DNA from: Craterostigma plantagineum
Taxonomy: Eukaryota; Streptophyta; Magnoliopsida; Lamiales; Linderniaceae
Reading direction: 5' to 3'
Assembly: GCA_027422505.1 (NCBI GenBank)
Contig: JAPQWV010000333.1
Coordinates: 62,001 to 126,000, forward strand
Length of the DNA stretch: 64,000 bases
A program made the position numbers and the translations under genes. Positions 44,182 through 56,036 of this stretch are shown piece after piece (positions within the stretch are counted from its first letter, which is position 1; each line of letters opens with the position of its first letter). The notes under the pieces were generated by a model that was given only the letters and a program-made list of their open reading frames with translations, made no database searches and was not told where the DNA came from.

Positions 44182-47100
44182 TGTAATACCCGCAATTTTA
44201 AAGCGGGATTACGATAGGAAATTTCAGGATAATTAGCACAGAATATTAGGAAAAAAATTCATATGAAATATTTATGAACGAAAATTCGGATGAAAATAAA
44301 ATAATAAAATATTCCAGAAGATATTTGAACGAGCCTTATTTAATAACTAAGCCAAGTAAATAATAAATATTTTGGGCTTAAGTAAAGGTATGGCCAAATG
44401 ATTAAGTGGCCGAATATTGAAGCCCAAAACTAATAAGATAACTTAGTGAAAAAGGAAATCCACGTCTGTACTACATCACTAACTTGTCCCATCATGAATA
44501 CAATCGAAAATGATGATGCTTATCTAACATGTAATACCAACGATCAATAGTGAGAGAAACCTCATTGTAACTCATAAAGACTTCGAACTAAAAATGTTGA
44601 AACTAAGAACTCAACAACCTAACTAGGAGAATTTAACGAGTTTGGCCAGCTTAGGAACGATTGTCAAGTCGAAAGGAAGGTAAAAACTTTATTTACATCT
44701 TTTTATCCTTAGTAGAATTACATGTTTTAAAACCTTGTAGGATCCTATGAATTAGGTAAGGTTTTGAACGTATTAAATATATATAGATTCTTGAAGTTTG
44801 AATTCATGTTTAGTAAGTTTGGATATCGGTTTTGAGGAATTTCAAAATATAAAGATTGTTCATGAGGGTTCGAAACCTATTATGGGTAGAAACCCTAACT
44901 TAAGAAGCTTAGTAATGATCATGTGGGTTATCAGATGAAATAGTAAATTACCTGATAAATAATAGATTTTGATCGATGGTTTTTAGTATATAAAATGATA
45001 AAGTTGTTGATAACTTCACTTAGGATCGCGAATTAAGAGATGCTTCGCTAACTACGCAAATTGATTAACTTAGCGAATCTGAGCCATTTTGCGAACTTCA
45101 CGAGTTGGGAGCTTCAATTGGTGAACCAATGAAAATCAGGAGACAACTAGGTTAGTAAAGTACACGTGTTAGATGATTCATGAAGTGATGTATTTCAAGA
45201 ACCAATGAGCACTTGACAAATTGATACTAGGTAACAACTTGATGAATTGACTAAGCACTATGGGAGGTATACGAGATGTTTGAAGCCCGACATCGTAATT
45301 TTAATAAGCAATGTACATCTCGACATTTGGTATAAAAACTTGAGATCTATTTTGATGATTGATATCGGGATCTATCTTGATATATCGAGATTTAATTCAA
45401 CATGCAAGCTCGAGATTCAATTTATAAATCATCTCGAAAAACAAGTCGAAGTACATGTCGAAATCCTTATTTATACATATAACAATGTCGAGATCTAATA
45501 ATATCGAGATTTATTCTTTATCGAGATCTTTGTGCGCCATTTAAAATGTCAAACCTTTGTACATACATATCCAAATTTATTTTGGGAATTAGCTCGAAGC
45601 CGAGATCTATTCCATGTCGAGTTCTATATATATATATATATATATACATATAATGTCGAGATCCATCTTTAGAGCATACTACAAAATGTCGAGAACATAT
45701 CGAGATCTATCTTGCGATACACCTCGAGAATTAAGTCTAATAGGAATTCGAGATAGGTGGGAAATAGGCGTCGAGATCTTTATAAATTTCAATGTGGTAC
45801 TTTTAATTTAAGTCAAATTCGGAATTTCAGGATTTCGGAATTTATAAGTCGAAACTAGGGTTTTCAAACTAGGCCAATTTTCATGAAATTATAATTAGAC
45901 TAACAAACCCTAATTTTGTATGTTTCTAATTAGGGGTTCGAAGGTTAGCGATTTTTACTGTACGACATAGCTAAGGATACCAGGTAAGTGGAAATCGCAA
46001 CTACAACACATAATTTTTATGTGCATGAAATTATGTGTTATGTGTTCTTATGATTTTATGCGACTACTTGCTTATGTGACTTACGTGATTTGATGTGATG
46101 AAAATTATTATATGAAGATGGCACGCAATTCATGGCATGAGCATGTGCACGCACGACTAGTATGAGAGTCAGGGAAATAGCGTGCATGAGTATAAGATCG
46201 CTTGAGAGCGATGTATATTTGCCGATATAGGCATTTGTGTTGACTCAATGATGAGTCACGGCTCTTCTATGCTACCACGGCGATTCACGAACCCGAATTA
46301 CCTGATTCACGAAAGGTAGGGGGAATACCCCGTAGCGGGAGATGCAACCTGGAGGATGCGACTCGAGGGTATGAGCGGCACCGAACCTCGAGTGTTGGCG
46401 ACATCGTAGTAAGCTACCAGCGAGAAGCGCCCGCGTGTCAGACCGCATTGGGATGGAAAGGCGCCTTAGAGTTAAACAAAATTTGTGTGCCCGGGTTAGC
46501 CTCTCAATGGGACCTCATTGTGATTGAAAGGCACTGTTAGCCTCTCAATGGGACTGCATTGGGATTGAAAGGCACTAGTAGCCTCTCAGTGTGCATCACA
46601 TTGGGATTGAAAGACACTAGTAGCCTCTCAGTGTGGATCGCATTGGGATTGAAAGGCACTGTTAGCCTCTCAATGGGACTGCATTGGGATTGAAAGGCAC
46701 CATAGGGATAAGCACAGATTGAGTACTCGGGTTTAGCCTCCTAGTGTGTGCACTGTCACTTATTCAACCCTTAGGGGTTTGAACTCTATATGGTGCATAG
46801 TAAGATTGAAAGCCGAAGGAGCTCAAATATGTTATGAAAGGTCAAGAAGAATGTGAGAAAGGTCAGGAAGAATGTGAGAAGTAGATAGGACTGGCGCGGA
46901 TGCCTTCGCTATTTAGTTCACGTGCATTGCATGCATGGTTTTCACTTACTGAGCTTTATAAGCTCATTCCACGTATTGTGTGTTGTAGGTATCGAGCCCG
47001 ACGCTGATGCGCGTCGAGGCTAAGGCGGGCTGACGGCGGTACTCCAGTGTCTTTTGAGGGCGAGGCTGTACATGGATGACGACATGTGGAGCGATGTTGG

Positions 47101-47271
47101 AATGTTTTGATATGATAGATATTTTGGGGCTCCGACCTTTGTATGATTACGACGATGTAGGTTACGTTTTGTCGTAATATATCATATCGTAGGAAAAAGT
47201 TTTGTTAGACGGGTCTTCCGCGGTTGCGAAAATCCGCCACTAAGTATGATTTGAAAGTGAGGGTCGCTACA
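44182..47271 (+). repeat. Giant 3' LTR
   Basis: 3090 bp, collinear with the 5' LTR. Differences are scattered substitutions and small indels, e.g. a 13-base loss near 45598 and a shorter TA run at 45626-45648. Confidence 0.93.
46499..46700 (+). repeat. 41-42 bp minisatellite in the 3' LTR (5 units)
   Basis: The same array as at 43054-43254, with a few unit-specific substitutions. Confidence 0.85.
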
Positions 47272-48997
47272 AATTTTCGGTGTTCGGGTTATTCGGTTTG
47301 GGTTATTCGGGTTTCTGACAGTTGAGACAACCGCCCGCAAACCTAACCAAAACCATTTAACTATCTGGTTCTCGGGTTATTCGGTTTTCGGGTTAACTGG
47401 TTTGGTTAGGTAAAAAACAATTAACAAGTTACGAGCTTGGTGGTCTAAATATTCATAACACAATCCCTAGGTACATATAGTATTATATTTATATAATTTA
47501 TATCTTTTAAGGTAGTCCCAATTAGTATTAGTTTTATATGATTTATATTTTTTAAGCTAGGCCAAATTGGTATTATTTTTATATGATTAATATCTATATT
47601 AAAAAAATAATTATGCTATTCGGGTTTCGGGGGTGCCCCAATTTTTTTATCCCACCCAATACCCAAATCATTTCCCCGTTTAATAATTCGCGTGACCCAA
47701 TTAATCACCCGATCCCCGAATTAACCAAACCAAATAAGCCGAATTCAGTTCGGTTCGGGTGGGTTAATTGGGTCACCCAAATAATGAACACCCCTGGTAA
47801 TATCCGCCGAGCATATCAGAATGCAGGCGTTGAACGAATTTCGGGCCTTGTCCGAACTTTGACTGCAAATCAGAATTTTGGACTTTAAATATTATTTTCA
47901 GACAAGAATCTAATTTTCCGGCAGGAGATATTCACGGGCGGAATGTCATTTTCGAAACCTACTTATTTTCGATACAGTTATCTAACTTAACTATTACACT
48001 AATATTATTATATTTTCGTATTTAAGGGTCGAAAATTAGGAAATCTACGAGGCCATAAAAAGTTAAGTCAATGACACCAGGTAAGTGGGAACTTCAACTA
48101 CAACACATACATGTATTATGTGTGCTTGACTTATGTGACTATTTACTTCAGTGCTTTATGTGATGTGAATTATCTGCAACATGCAACTACTTGGTCAGTA
48201 AAGTAGTTAAAATATTATCTACGTGGCATAGTCATATGCATGCACGTTCGCTATAGTGATATCTCGAGAGGTGAGAGTGCACTATATTGATCGCCTGATA
48301 ACGAATGATATTTGTCGATATAGGCATCTGATGTCGAGTCACAGTTGAGTCAGAGCTACTTCTATAGCACCATGACGGCATGCTACGTCGTCGGTTATAT
48401 TTATATATTTATTTATCGCCCTGTTAGAGGAGGGATGCGACCTGGAGGGTGCGATCTTGGAAGAAGCGACCTAGGGGGATACCCTAGTGTAAGCTAAGCA
48501 GAGTAGGCTACCAACGCAGTCTACCGCATGACAGAGGGACGACCTGGGAAGGGGCGACCTAGGTGGCATCCTCGAGTAAGCCACCCAGAGTAGGTCACTG
48601 TCACATTTATCCATATTGGATCTGAGCTCATTATGGTCCATGGTAAGATTTGCCGATGGCCCTGAGTGAAAATAGTGTGGGGATTAAAATGCATTGGCAC
48701 GGAAGCCGTTGCAAGGTTTGACACTTGCATGACATGCATTGTTTCCACTTACTGAGCTTTATAGCTCATTCCCCATTTTATGTGTTGTAGGTACGATAAA
48801 TTCGGACGTTGAGATACGTCACGATTAGGGTAGGTTGATGGCGGTGACTCCACAGACTTTTGAGGGCAAGACTGTACATGGACGAAGACCTGTGGAGCGG
48901 CGCTTGAACTTGGAAAAGGTTTTTGTTAGACAGGTCTTCCGCGGCTTATGTTGCGAAAATCAGCCACTATTTTTAATTAGAAAGTGAGGGCGCCACA
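47272..48997 (+). repeat. Old related gypsy LTR remnant
   Basis: After the target duplication the older sequence resumes (attcgggttattcgg). From about 48060 it parallels the 3' half of the giant LTR: caccaggtaagtggga, ctacaacacata, cttactgagctttata, ttttgagggcaagactg, ending gtgagggcgccacacc at 48997. It is diverged well beyond the giant LTR pair and so is an older family member. Non-coding; frames at 47583-47888 and 48521-48748 show no domain. Confidence 0.65.
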
Positions 48998-49014
48998 CCA
49001 TATTCGTAAGAACC

Positions 49015-51045
49015 CTTTATATATCGCAGAATTCCTTTCGCAGCTTTCAAATGATGACTTCTTGGATTTTGCATAAACTAAGACATGATGCCAACTGAAT
49101 AGGAAATTTCAGGCCTTCTAATAGTCAAATAAATCACAAGATGTTGAAACTTTTTTACATCTGGTAAAATATTTCCTCAACTTCAGATATGGCTCCATTG
49201 GTGTAGTCCTTTGATTCTCTCATTTAAAGGAGTCCAACATATGATGTGCATTTTCGCTGAGAAATAAAGTATCCGCCTTCAACTTTCTCTATCTCTAAAC
49301 TGAGAAAATACCCCACCTCGCCTAAATCGTTCGTTTCAAATCGAACAGAAAGATCACTCCTTGAGCGAGAAATTTCAGCGTCTCCCGTAATTATCATGTC
49401 TTCCAGATACAACAAGCTTAGTACATTCTGATTTGACTCAAACCTCGAACTAGAATTCGAATCAGAGACGTTGAAACCAAAAAAGATAAAGTACTAAGCA
49501 AATTTACCATACCAAGCATGGGGCGCTTACTTTAACACGTACAACACCTTCTTTAATCTGCAAACATGGTTAGGAAATGTCTTCGATATGAAACCTTGTG
49601 GCTGCTCCATCAGTACATTATGATCTAATTCGCCATATAGAAATGCATTTTTAACATCTATTGTCATATCTTCTAACCTTGAAAAGCAACGATTGAGAGG
49701 ATTTATCATACCGTCACCATTTTTGCTACGGGACTAACAATGTCCTCATAATCCAGCCCATAACTTTGTGTAAAATCACGAGGAACAAGGCGTGCGTTGT
49801 ATTTGTCGATCGACACATCTGATTTCTTTCAGATGATAAAACCACATACATGTGATTGGTTGGCATTTTTCTGGTTTTGGTATAAATTCCCACGTCTCTT
49901 TGTTATGTAACGCATCAATCTCTTCTTTCATAGCACTTTCCCTTTCGGGAATCGCTTTGCTTCGTCATATGTTGCTTGTTCTGCTTTATCAAAAGCTCCA
50001 ACAAAGAAACATGAATTCGCTGAAGAGTTATCGACTTTCACTTCATAATAATATAGATAACCTCGTGCTCTCATCTCCCTTGTAGATATTGTCCTCTCAT
50101 CACATTGAAGTTGAAACATCATGAGCACTAGTGGAAGATTCATTTATACATGTCTGCAGATTTCCTTCAGAAAACAGCTCCATTGAATCTCGATCACCCT
50201 CTAAAGCGACATTTTCTATAATATGTCTAACTGTTCTACTGAAAGAAGATACCTCATCAGACACAACATCTCGAGATGTGATGAATTTTCTTCTATGTGG
50301 ATCCATTCACCGCCATCCTTTTCCAAAGGAATCATAACCGACAAATAAGCATTTTTTTACTTTCGGATCAAGCTTAGTTTGATTTGCTTTAGGGATATGA
50401 ACAGAACAAATTCAACCAAATACCGAATGATACTTTACATTGGGTTTCACATCATACAAAGCCTCGAAGGGGGACTTTTTCCGCACCCGGCCATGGAGGT
50501 AACCAGTTAACAACGTGACATGCACACTAAACAGCTTCTGCCCAAAGTTCTCGAGGAAGAGATTTGTCATGTAGCCAATATAGGCTAATTGACGTTAATT
50601 GAGACCATTTCCTCTCAGGCACCCCGTTTTGCTGAGGCGTACCAGGGAATGTCTTTGTTGTTGAATATCGTGATCATCGCAAAACTGAAAGAACTCCTTT
50701 GTGTGACTTATACTCTCCTACATTATCGCTACGTAAACATATGATTTTCTTCCCAAAATTCTTTTTCCATCTTATTTGAATTCAACAAATTTCAGTAGCA
50801 CCTCATTCTTTTCTTTCAAAAAGAAAACCCACGTGTACCTTGAATGGTCGTAAGTAATACCATAGCATAGCGAAAACCACAGTAGCTAGGAATTTTCAAT
50901 GGCCCCATCTGATCCGTGCACACCAATTCAAAAGATATATTTTTACGATTGAACGAGCTTGTAAATGGGAGATGATGCGACCTTACCATACTGGCAGCCC
51001 ATGCATATTACGCTTTGTGAATGTTCTGAACATCGGCATTCCATC
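49015..51045 (-). pseudogene. Older copia pol remnant (integrase and RT), part 1
   Basis: Minus-strand pieces include copia RT motifs: MTIDVKNAFLYGELD and MEQPQGF (49527-49709), and YLEDMIITGD with DLGEVGYFLSLEIEK (49224-49415; YxDD-equivalent is YLED, so the catalytic Asp is altered). Between about 50100 and 51040 broken integrase text can be read (for example GTPQQNGVPERK near 50620). Stops and shifts are frequent. The rest of the element lies beyond the nested insertion at 54414. Confidence 0.75.
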
Positions 51046-51324
51046 TGTGAAGGTAAATATAAAATTTACTCCTTATCGTTACATTCTACATCACCCTCTA
51101 TTTATACATGTATTCTAAACTATATCGAATCAAGATAAATGCAATCCCATAATTGTAGCCTGATATAAAGTAATCAGTGAATAATCAAGGAGAGCATATC
51201 AAGGCTTGTTTTACTCCATTAGGCCCGCTCAAGCAAGAGGCGGGATGAGGAACAACTCGTAGCGTGTCTCGAAAAAAGTCAAAGAGCGGACGACGTATAG
51301 CTTTAGTGAAAATATCTGTGATAT

Positions 51325-51925
51325 TTAAGTCGGTAGATATGTACTCCGTGCGTAGCCGTTAAACAAGCTCACGGACATCGTGAAATCAATATCGATGTGC
51401 TTCGCCCGCTTGTGAGCACTTGGATTTTGGTTTAGAAAAAGCGCACTATTGTTGTCCGAGTATAAAGTAGGACAAGACGTTGGTTTGATGCGGAGCTCTC
51501 GAAGAAGCTGAAGCACACATACAATTTCTGAGGCTGCATTTACAAGAGCACGATATTCTGATTCACAACTTGAACGAGAAATTGTGGGTTGTTTCTTAGC
51601 ACTCCAAGAGACTAGATTGCCACCAAGAAAAATAGAATATCCATAAGTAGATCGTCTTGTTTCCTCACAACGAGCCCAATCAGCATCAGAATATGCAATG
51701 AGAGTCGATGAAGAGCCACGAGTAAAAGATAAACCATAAGTTGGCGTACGCTTCACGTATCAAAGGGTTGGCTTTACTGCCTGAAAATGTACAACAGTAC
51801 GACTCTGCAAATGTTGACTGTGCAAATGATAAATCAAGGCGTGCAACCGTGAGATATTGGAGAGCTCCAACCAATGATCTCGTATCACGAGCATATTTTG
51901 CCTGATTAAGAAAAATGCCTGACAA
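51325..51925 (-). pseudogene. Copia RNase H of the nested element
   Basis: The longest preserved frame of this element (143 codons). It shows AYSDADWARCEETRRST, SRSSCESEYRA, LYSDNNSALFLNQNP and KRAKHIDIDF, the copia RNase H core; the upstream part (LVGALQYLTVARLDLSFA) is in a shifted frame. Confidence 0.85.
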
Positions 51926-53060
51926 AGTACAAGAAACCTCAAGACCTAAGAAATAATATAGTTTTCCTAGGTCCTTGATGGCGAACTCTCTATGTAGGTG
52001 AGCGATGAGAGATTTCAGGCTAACTCGAGTTTCCTGTCAGAATAAAATCATCAACATATACCAAAAGATATAAAATTGATGATTCACGAATATAAATGAA
52101 TAACGACGAATCAGTGCAGCTGCAGTTGAAACGCTCAAGAGGAAGTCACTGAGCCGTTGAAACCAGGAACTAGGAGCTTGATTCAAACCATATAACGCCT
52201 TTTCAAGGCGGCAAACATTGACTTAGATAGTTGGCATCAACAAATCCAGGTGGTTGCTCCATAAATACGGGTTTCAATAAAACGCCGTAAAGCATTTGTG
52301 ACGTCTAACTGATGAAGAGGCCAGTTATTCAGTACAGCGTTAGAGAGCACAACTCGATCCGTAGAAGCCCGAATCACGGGACTAAAGGTACGTGAGTATT
52401 CAAAACCCGACAGCTGTGTGAAACCTTGGGCAACAAAGTGGGCTTTATGACGGTCAATCGATCTGTTGGCTAAAATTTGATTAGAAAAACCCATTTTGAT
52501 CCCACAACATTTGTATTTGTAGGATGTGGAACGAAATCCCAAGTCTGATTAGAGTACAAAGGAAAGGTTCTTCGTTCATAGTGGCAACCCATTCAGGCCA
52601 TTTTAAAGCCGATTTGATCTCATAGTGTTTACTAACCATAACAAGAATATTGATAAAGCTAATGCAAGCATAATAGGCAAATGCTTCGGTTTAAAGATAC
52701 CTGACTAAGCCCGAGTTTGCACAGGGTGAGTAGAACGATGGATTGCGGCGCAACAACTGGTTGCACTTGGGAAGATGGATCAAGTTGTGTCGTTGAGTCG
52801 GATTCATTAACATGATCAACAACATGTTCGGTTGTATGACTGGAGGAATGGATACAACCGCAGGAGCTTGCGACATGGATTGTTTTTCACACATAGTACA
52901 AAGTCGATGTTGAGAGCTTGTGAGTACAGTATCGGACGAAGTCGTGGCGTCGGGAAGTGGACTAACGGCTCTTGGTGGTTCAAAAAAATTCTTAAATAGG
53001 TACGGAGTGTACGCTTGGCCTGTCATCAGATTTGACGAACGGAAAGAAGATTCCACAAAT

Positions 53061-53486
53061 TTAGCTTGACAATATGTAAAAGCGGAAGGAAATATGATCG
53101 TAGCAACGAACCCCTTTATGTGAGAAACCCATAAAACTACAAGTTGTGCTTCGTGGCTCAAATTTGTTTGCTGTATAATCTCGAAGACATGAATATACTC
53201 GACAGCCAAGGATGAAAATTCTCAAAATTCGGAGAAGTAAATAATAACAGCTCAAATGACGATTTTCCATTCCATCTAGCACTTTTGAAGATAGACGTAA
53301 AGCCTCGACCCAGAACTTCATGGGGGTATGAGAATGGAGGAGCGTCGCTAGACCTGTTTCAGTAACATGTCTATGTTTCTGTTCGGAGTGTCCATTTTGA
53401 GCTGGCGTATACGAACAAGACTGAATGTGACGAATGCCCAAATCACGACTGCACTCTGTTGTTGGTGAACTATGCACCTCTATCAC
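53061..53486 (-). pseudogene. Copia integrase fragment of the nested element
   Basis: Contains the second half of the rve core, CSYTPAQNGHSEQKHRH (the catalytic Glu region NGxxER/K), then the typical FWVEAL and FGCRVYSCLR-like stretch, with a frameshift relative to the N-terminal part. Confidence 0.8.
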
Positions 53487-54413
53487 CGTGAAAAGTGTGA
53501 ATACGACGATAAAGTTGATTTTAAACAGACTGAACCACTACAGCATAAAAATCGGATTTATGTCTCAACGGATAGGTACACGTGAACCGAGAGAAGTCAT
53601 CCGCAAAAATGAAATAATAGCAAAAACAAGAACCAGGACTGATTGGAGCAGGTCCCACAGATCACAATGAACAATATCCAAAACAGAAGAAGAACGCTTA
53701 TCATCTAATGTCACAAATCAATGGTTCAGGTAACAATGAAAGTCACATATATCCTCCCAGCCTTACTTAAATAGAAGATTGCATTATACGAAATTGACCA
53801 AGACGAGAGTTCCACAGTTCGAATGATGCTTTCGGTATCTGAGTCGCCACCAAAAACATATGAGGAACATCCAACTCATAAAGTCCTTGACTACGCTGCC
53901 CATGTGCTATAATGTCTTGGCTGAGACGATGTCGAATCATAAAACGACTTTCAGTATAAAGCACATTCATAGGCAAGTCAGTGGTTAATTTGCTTACAGA
54001 AAGCAAATTCTTCGTGAGGTAAGGAACAACGAGTACGTCACATAATTTGAGGTTGAACTCTCGGTGATTGATCAATGTTTGATATTTTGAATCCTCATTA
54101 CTAATGGAAAAGATATCAAAGTACAACTACTGAATTGAGAGATAGGCAATAGTGCACCGTTACCGAAGACAACTGAATCAGAACTTGTGTACGGCGAAGA
54201 GAAATCCTGACATATTATGCAACGATGCGTCCTTATCCAAGTACCAAACATAGGTTGGAGTATTAGAGGAGGATGGAAAAGAATTTGAAGGAGACATAAT
54301 TGTGATGGCAATATATTGGAGAGAAAGAAAAAGAAGAAAAAAGGGTTTATGTTGCTGGCTTGATACCATGTGAAGGTTAATATAATATTTCCTTATATTG
54401 ATTTACTCCATTA

Positions 54414-54660
54414 CCATCTAGCAACGTCTTGAAATCTACTGCAACATTTGATATCCGACATGGCCTAATCGACGTTGCAAACTGAAGCATTGCTGCTTTG
54501 GTTGTCTTTCTTACATACGCTTCCCCTGCCGATAAAACAAACAGAGAACCTTTCTTCTCACCGTAAGGACAACATGAGCTGTTAAATTACTCGTATTATC
54601 GAGTACTTTCACGTAATTCGGCCCAAATAAAACATACACCCTCTGATTCTATTTAGAGGT
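54414..54660 (-). pseudogene. Older copia remnant, part 2 (pre-integrase)
   Basis: After the CCATC duplication, the minus strand encodes RLGHVGYQMLQ and GEAYVRKTTKA, the GAG_pre-integrase stretch that should precede the integrase remnant at 51045. This confirms that the nested element sits between them. Confidence 0.6.
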
Positions 54661-55530
54661 CGTCGTACATCTCTAATTTTGTTTCTAGTTAGAAGTCGTT
54701 TTACAGATTTCAATACAAATATTTACTATATTTCCAATTTTACCCTTTCAATATTACAACTTCCAATAAGCATATTAACTCTAAATTTAAAAATCTTCAC
54801 GTTACCCCATGTAATGCCATGGTGAACAGAAAAGTCCCTCCCAAAACCACTTCATGAGCTGAGATATGAGGGGCCACTATTTCATGGAAGATGGAAACAA
54901 AATTCAACTCGTTTCGATGCCATCACATAGTTTCCAAGTTCAAGTCAAACGAGAGACACGGGAGGATCATTAATTCAATTCCAAAGCCAAAGTTAACCAC
55001 GATCTTGATTTTTAGAAGTTTTACATCTGTGAAGGGGAATTCCATGCCAATAAAGAGATTCAACAAGAGATAATAAAAATATAGAAAATTTATCTTCCGA
55101 AAGTTTTTAATTTACGTGTGGGTCGGTTATAGGTAATTTTATACTTATGATCTTATCATATATTCTGTAACTATTTGCTCCATCTATATCAGATTCTTTC
55201 GGGAATCCCGTATCTCCTTAGACATGTTTGAAAAAAAAAACCCAACTCGATTCAGATTCGAGGTGTAAAAAGGCAGCATATAAGAAAATTGCTCTTCCTT
55301 GCGTATAATTTGTTTTACTGCTTGTATTATTAATTTCCCTGCTCTATTTTGAATGGTCAAATATGATGCAGATTACTTCCAATTCTTCGTTGAATAAAAT
55401 CCATGCTACATTTCTTGGCATGAACAAAAACTGATATGATCAAACTTAAGATCCGAACACATTTATTGTATTTTGTACTACACTCGGATCACAAGTTATT
55501 TGTGTCGGAAGACGATCTTCTCTTTCCAGC
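54661..55530. other. No gene seen
   Basis: AT-rich non-coding sequence; frames here (54891-55073, 55473-55679) have no domain support. Confidence 0.4.
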
Positions 55531-56036
55531 GTCCTCTTCTTCTAATGCGGGATTTCATACCTGTTAGACCCTCCGACTTTCATGATTTCTTGCATACACG
55601 ATTCGAGAGTAAAAATTTGATACGGTTTTCGTCATCTTTGAGGGGCATTCATCAAATGATTTCCCGACGGCATGAATAAGTTGTTCTACGGTATTAAGAC
55701 ACTCCTTCTGTTGTAGAGCCTGAATTTTGCACTGAAAAATCCAAGATCAAGAACATTTAAATCCCGTGCATTAGCAGGTTGGAATATGATTCGAATGTCG
55801 AAACGATTTGTTGAAGCAACTTCTTGAAATTTTTTGTCACGTGGATCGATATGCCTTCATATCTTGTTGAATAAATATAGTCTTTCCAAAATCCTCCCGA
55901 GGCCACCTTTCCTGAATTTACGGTACGACTTCTTCAATAAAGCATTTTTTATAGTTTCTATCGTAATGCAGGTAATAGGTTTTATTTCCAACGTCCCTGC
56001 TTCTCTATTTCTACTTCGTCGTAGTGCTGTTCTCTC
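55531..56036 (-). pseudogene. Mariner-like transposase, C-terminal part
   Basis: On the minus strand, fragments read KNRDAGTWE-type text, a WPREDF-like stretch with IFIQQD (catalytic Asp region), then IRIIFQPANARDLNVLDLGFF (second Asp, LDLGFF signature of plant mariner/Soymar-type elements) and EIMKVGGSNRYEIPH. Several shifts are needed. The N-proximal piece is at 58356-58610 on the same strand; the retroelement at 56037-58355 lies between them. Confidence 0.7.

Larger units (their letters stand above)
40718..47271 (+). mobile_element. Gypsy-derived element with 3.1 kb LTRs and a 350-bp interior
   Basis: Long direct repeats 40718-43831 (3114 bp) and 44182-47271 (3090 bp) start TGTAATACCCGC and end GGGTCGCTACA. 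The 5-bp target duplication AATTT is perfect (40713-40717 and 47272-47276). The interior (43832-44181) keeps only a Met-tRNA primer site and, at the far end, the phrase gaatttcgggggcgaaattc plus a polypurine tract, typical of the end of gypsy chromovirus interiors. There is no coding capacity. The LTRs are highly similar, so the insertion is recent. It resembles LARD/TR-GAG-type parasites but with the proportions reversed. Confidence 0.93.
51046..54413 (-). mobile_element. Nested copia element (TSD CCATC)
   Basis: It begins TGTGAAGG on the plus strand (the end of an LTR on the minus strand) and reaches TTACTCCATTA at the right. CCATC flanks it at 51041-51045 and 54414-54418. The minus-strand order is protease remnant (YLDKDASLHNMSG, 54190-54250), pre-integrase (53767-54126), integrase (53061-53486; YTPAQNGHSEQKHRHV), RT (52237-52542; HKAHFVAQGFTQ, QLDVTNA) and RNase H (51325-51925). 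The reverse-oriented primer site CTTGATACCA is at 54359-54368. The right LTR copy is only about 45 bp versus about 170 bp at the left, so one LTR is internally deleted. All frames are broken. Confidence 0.75.
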
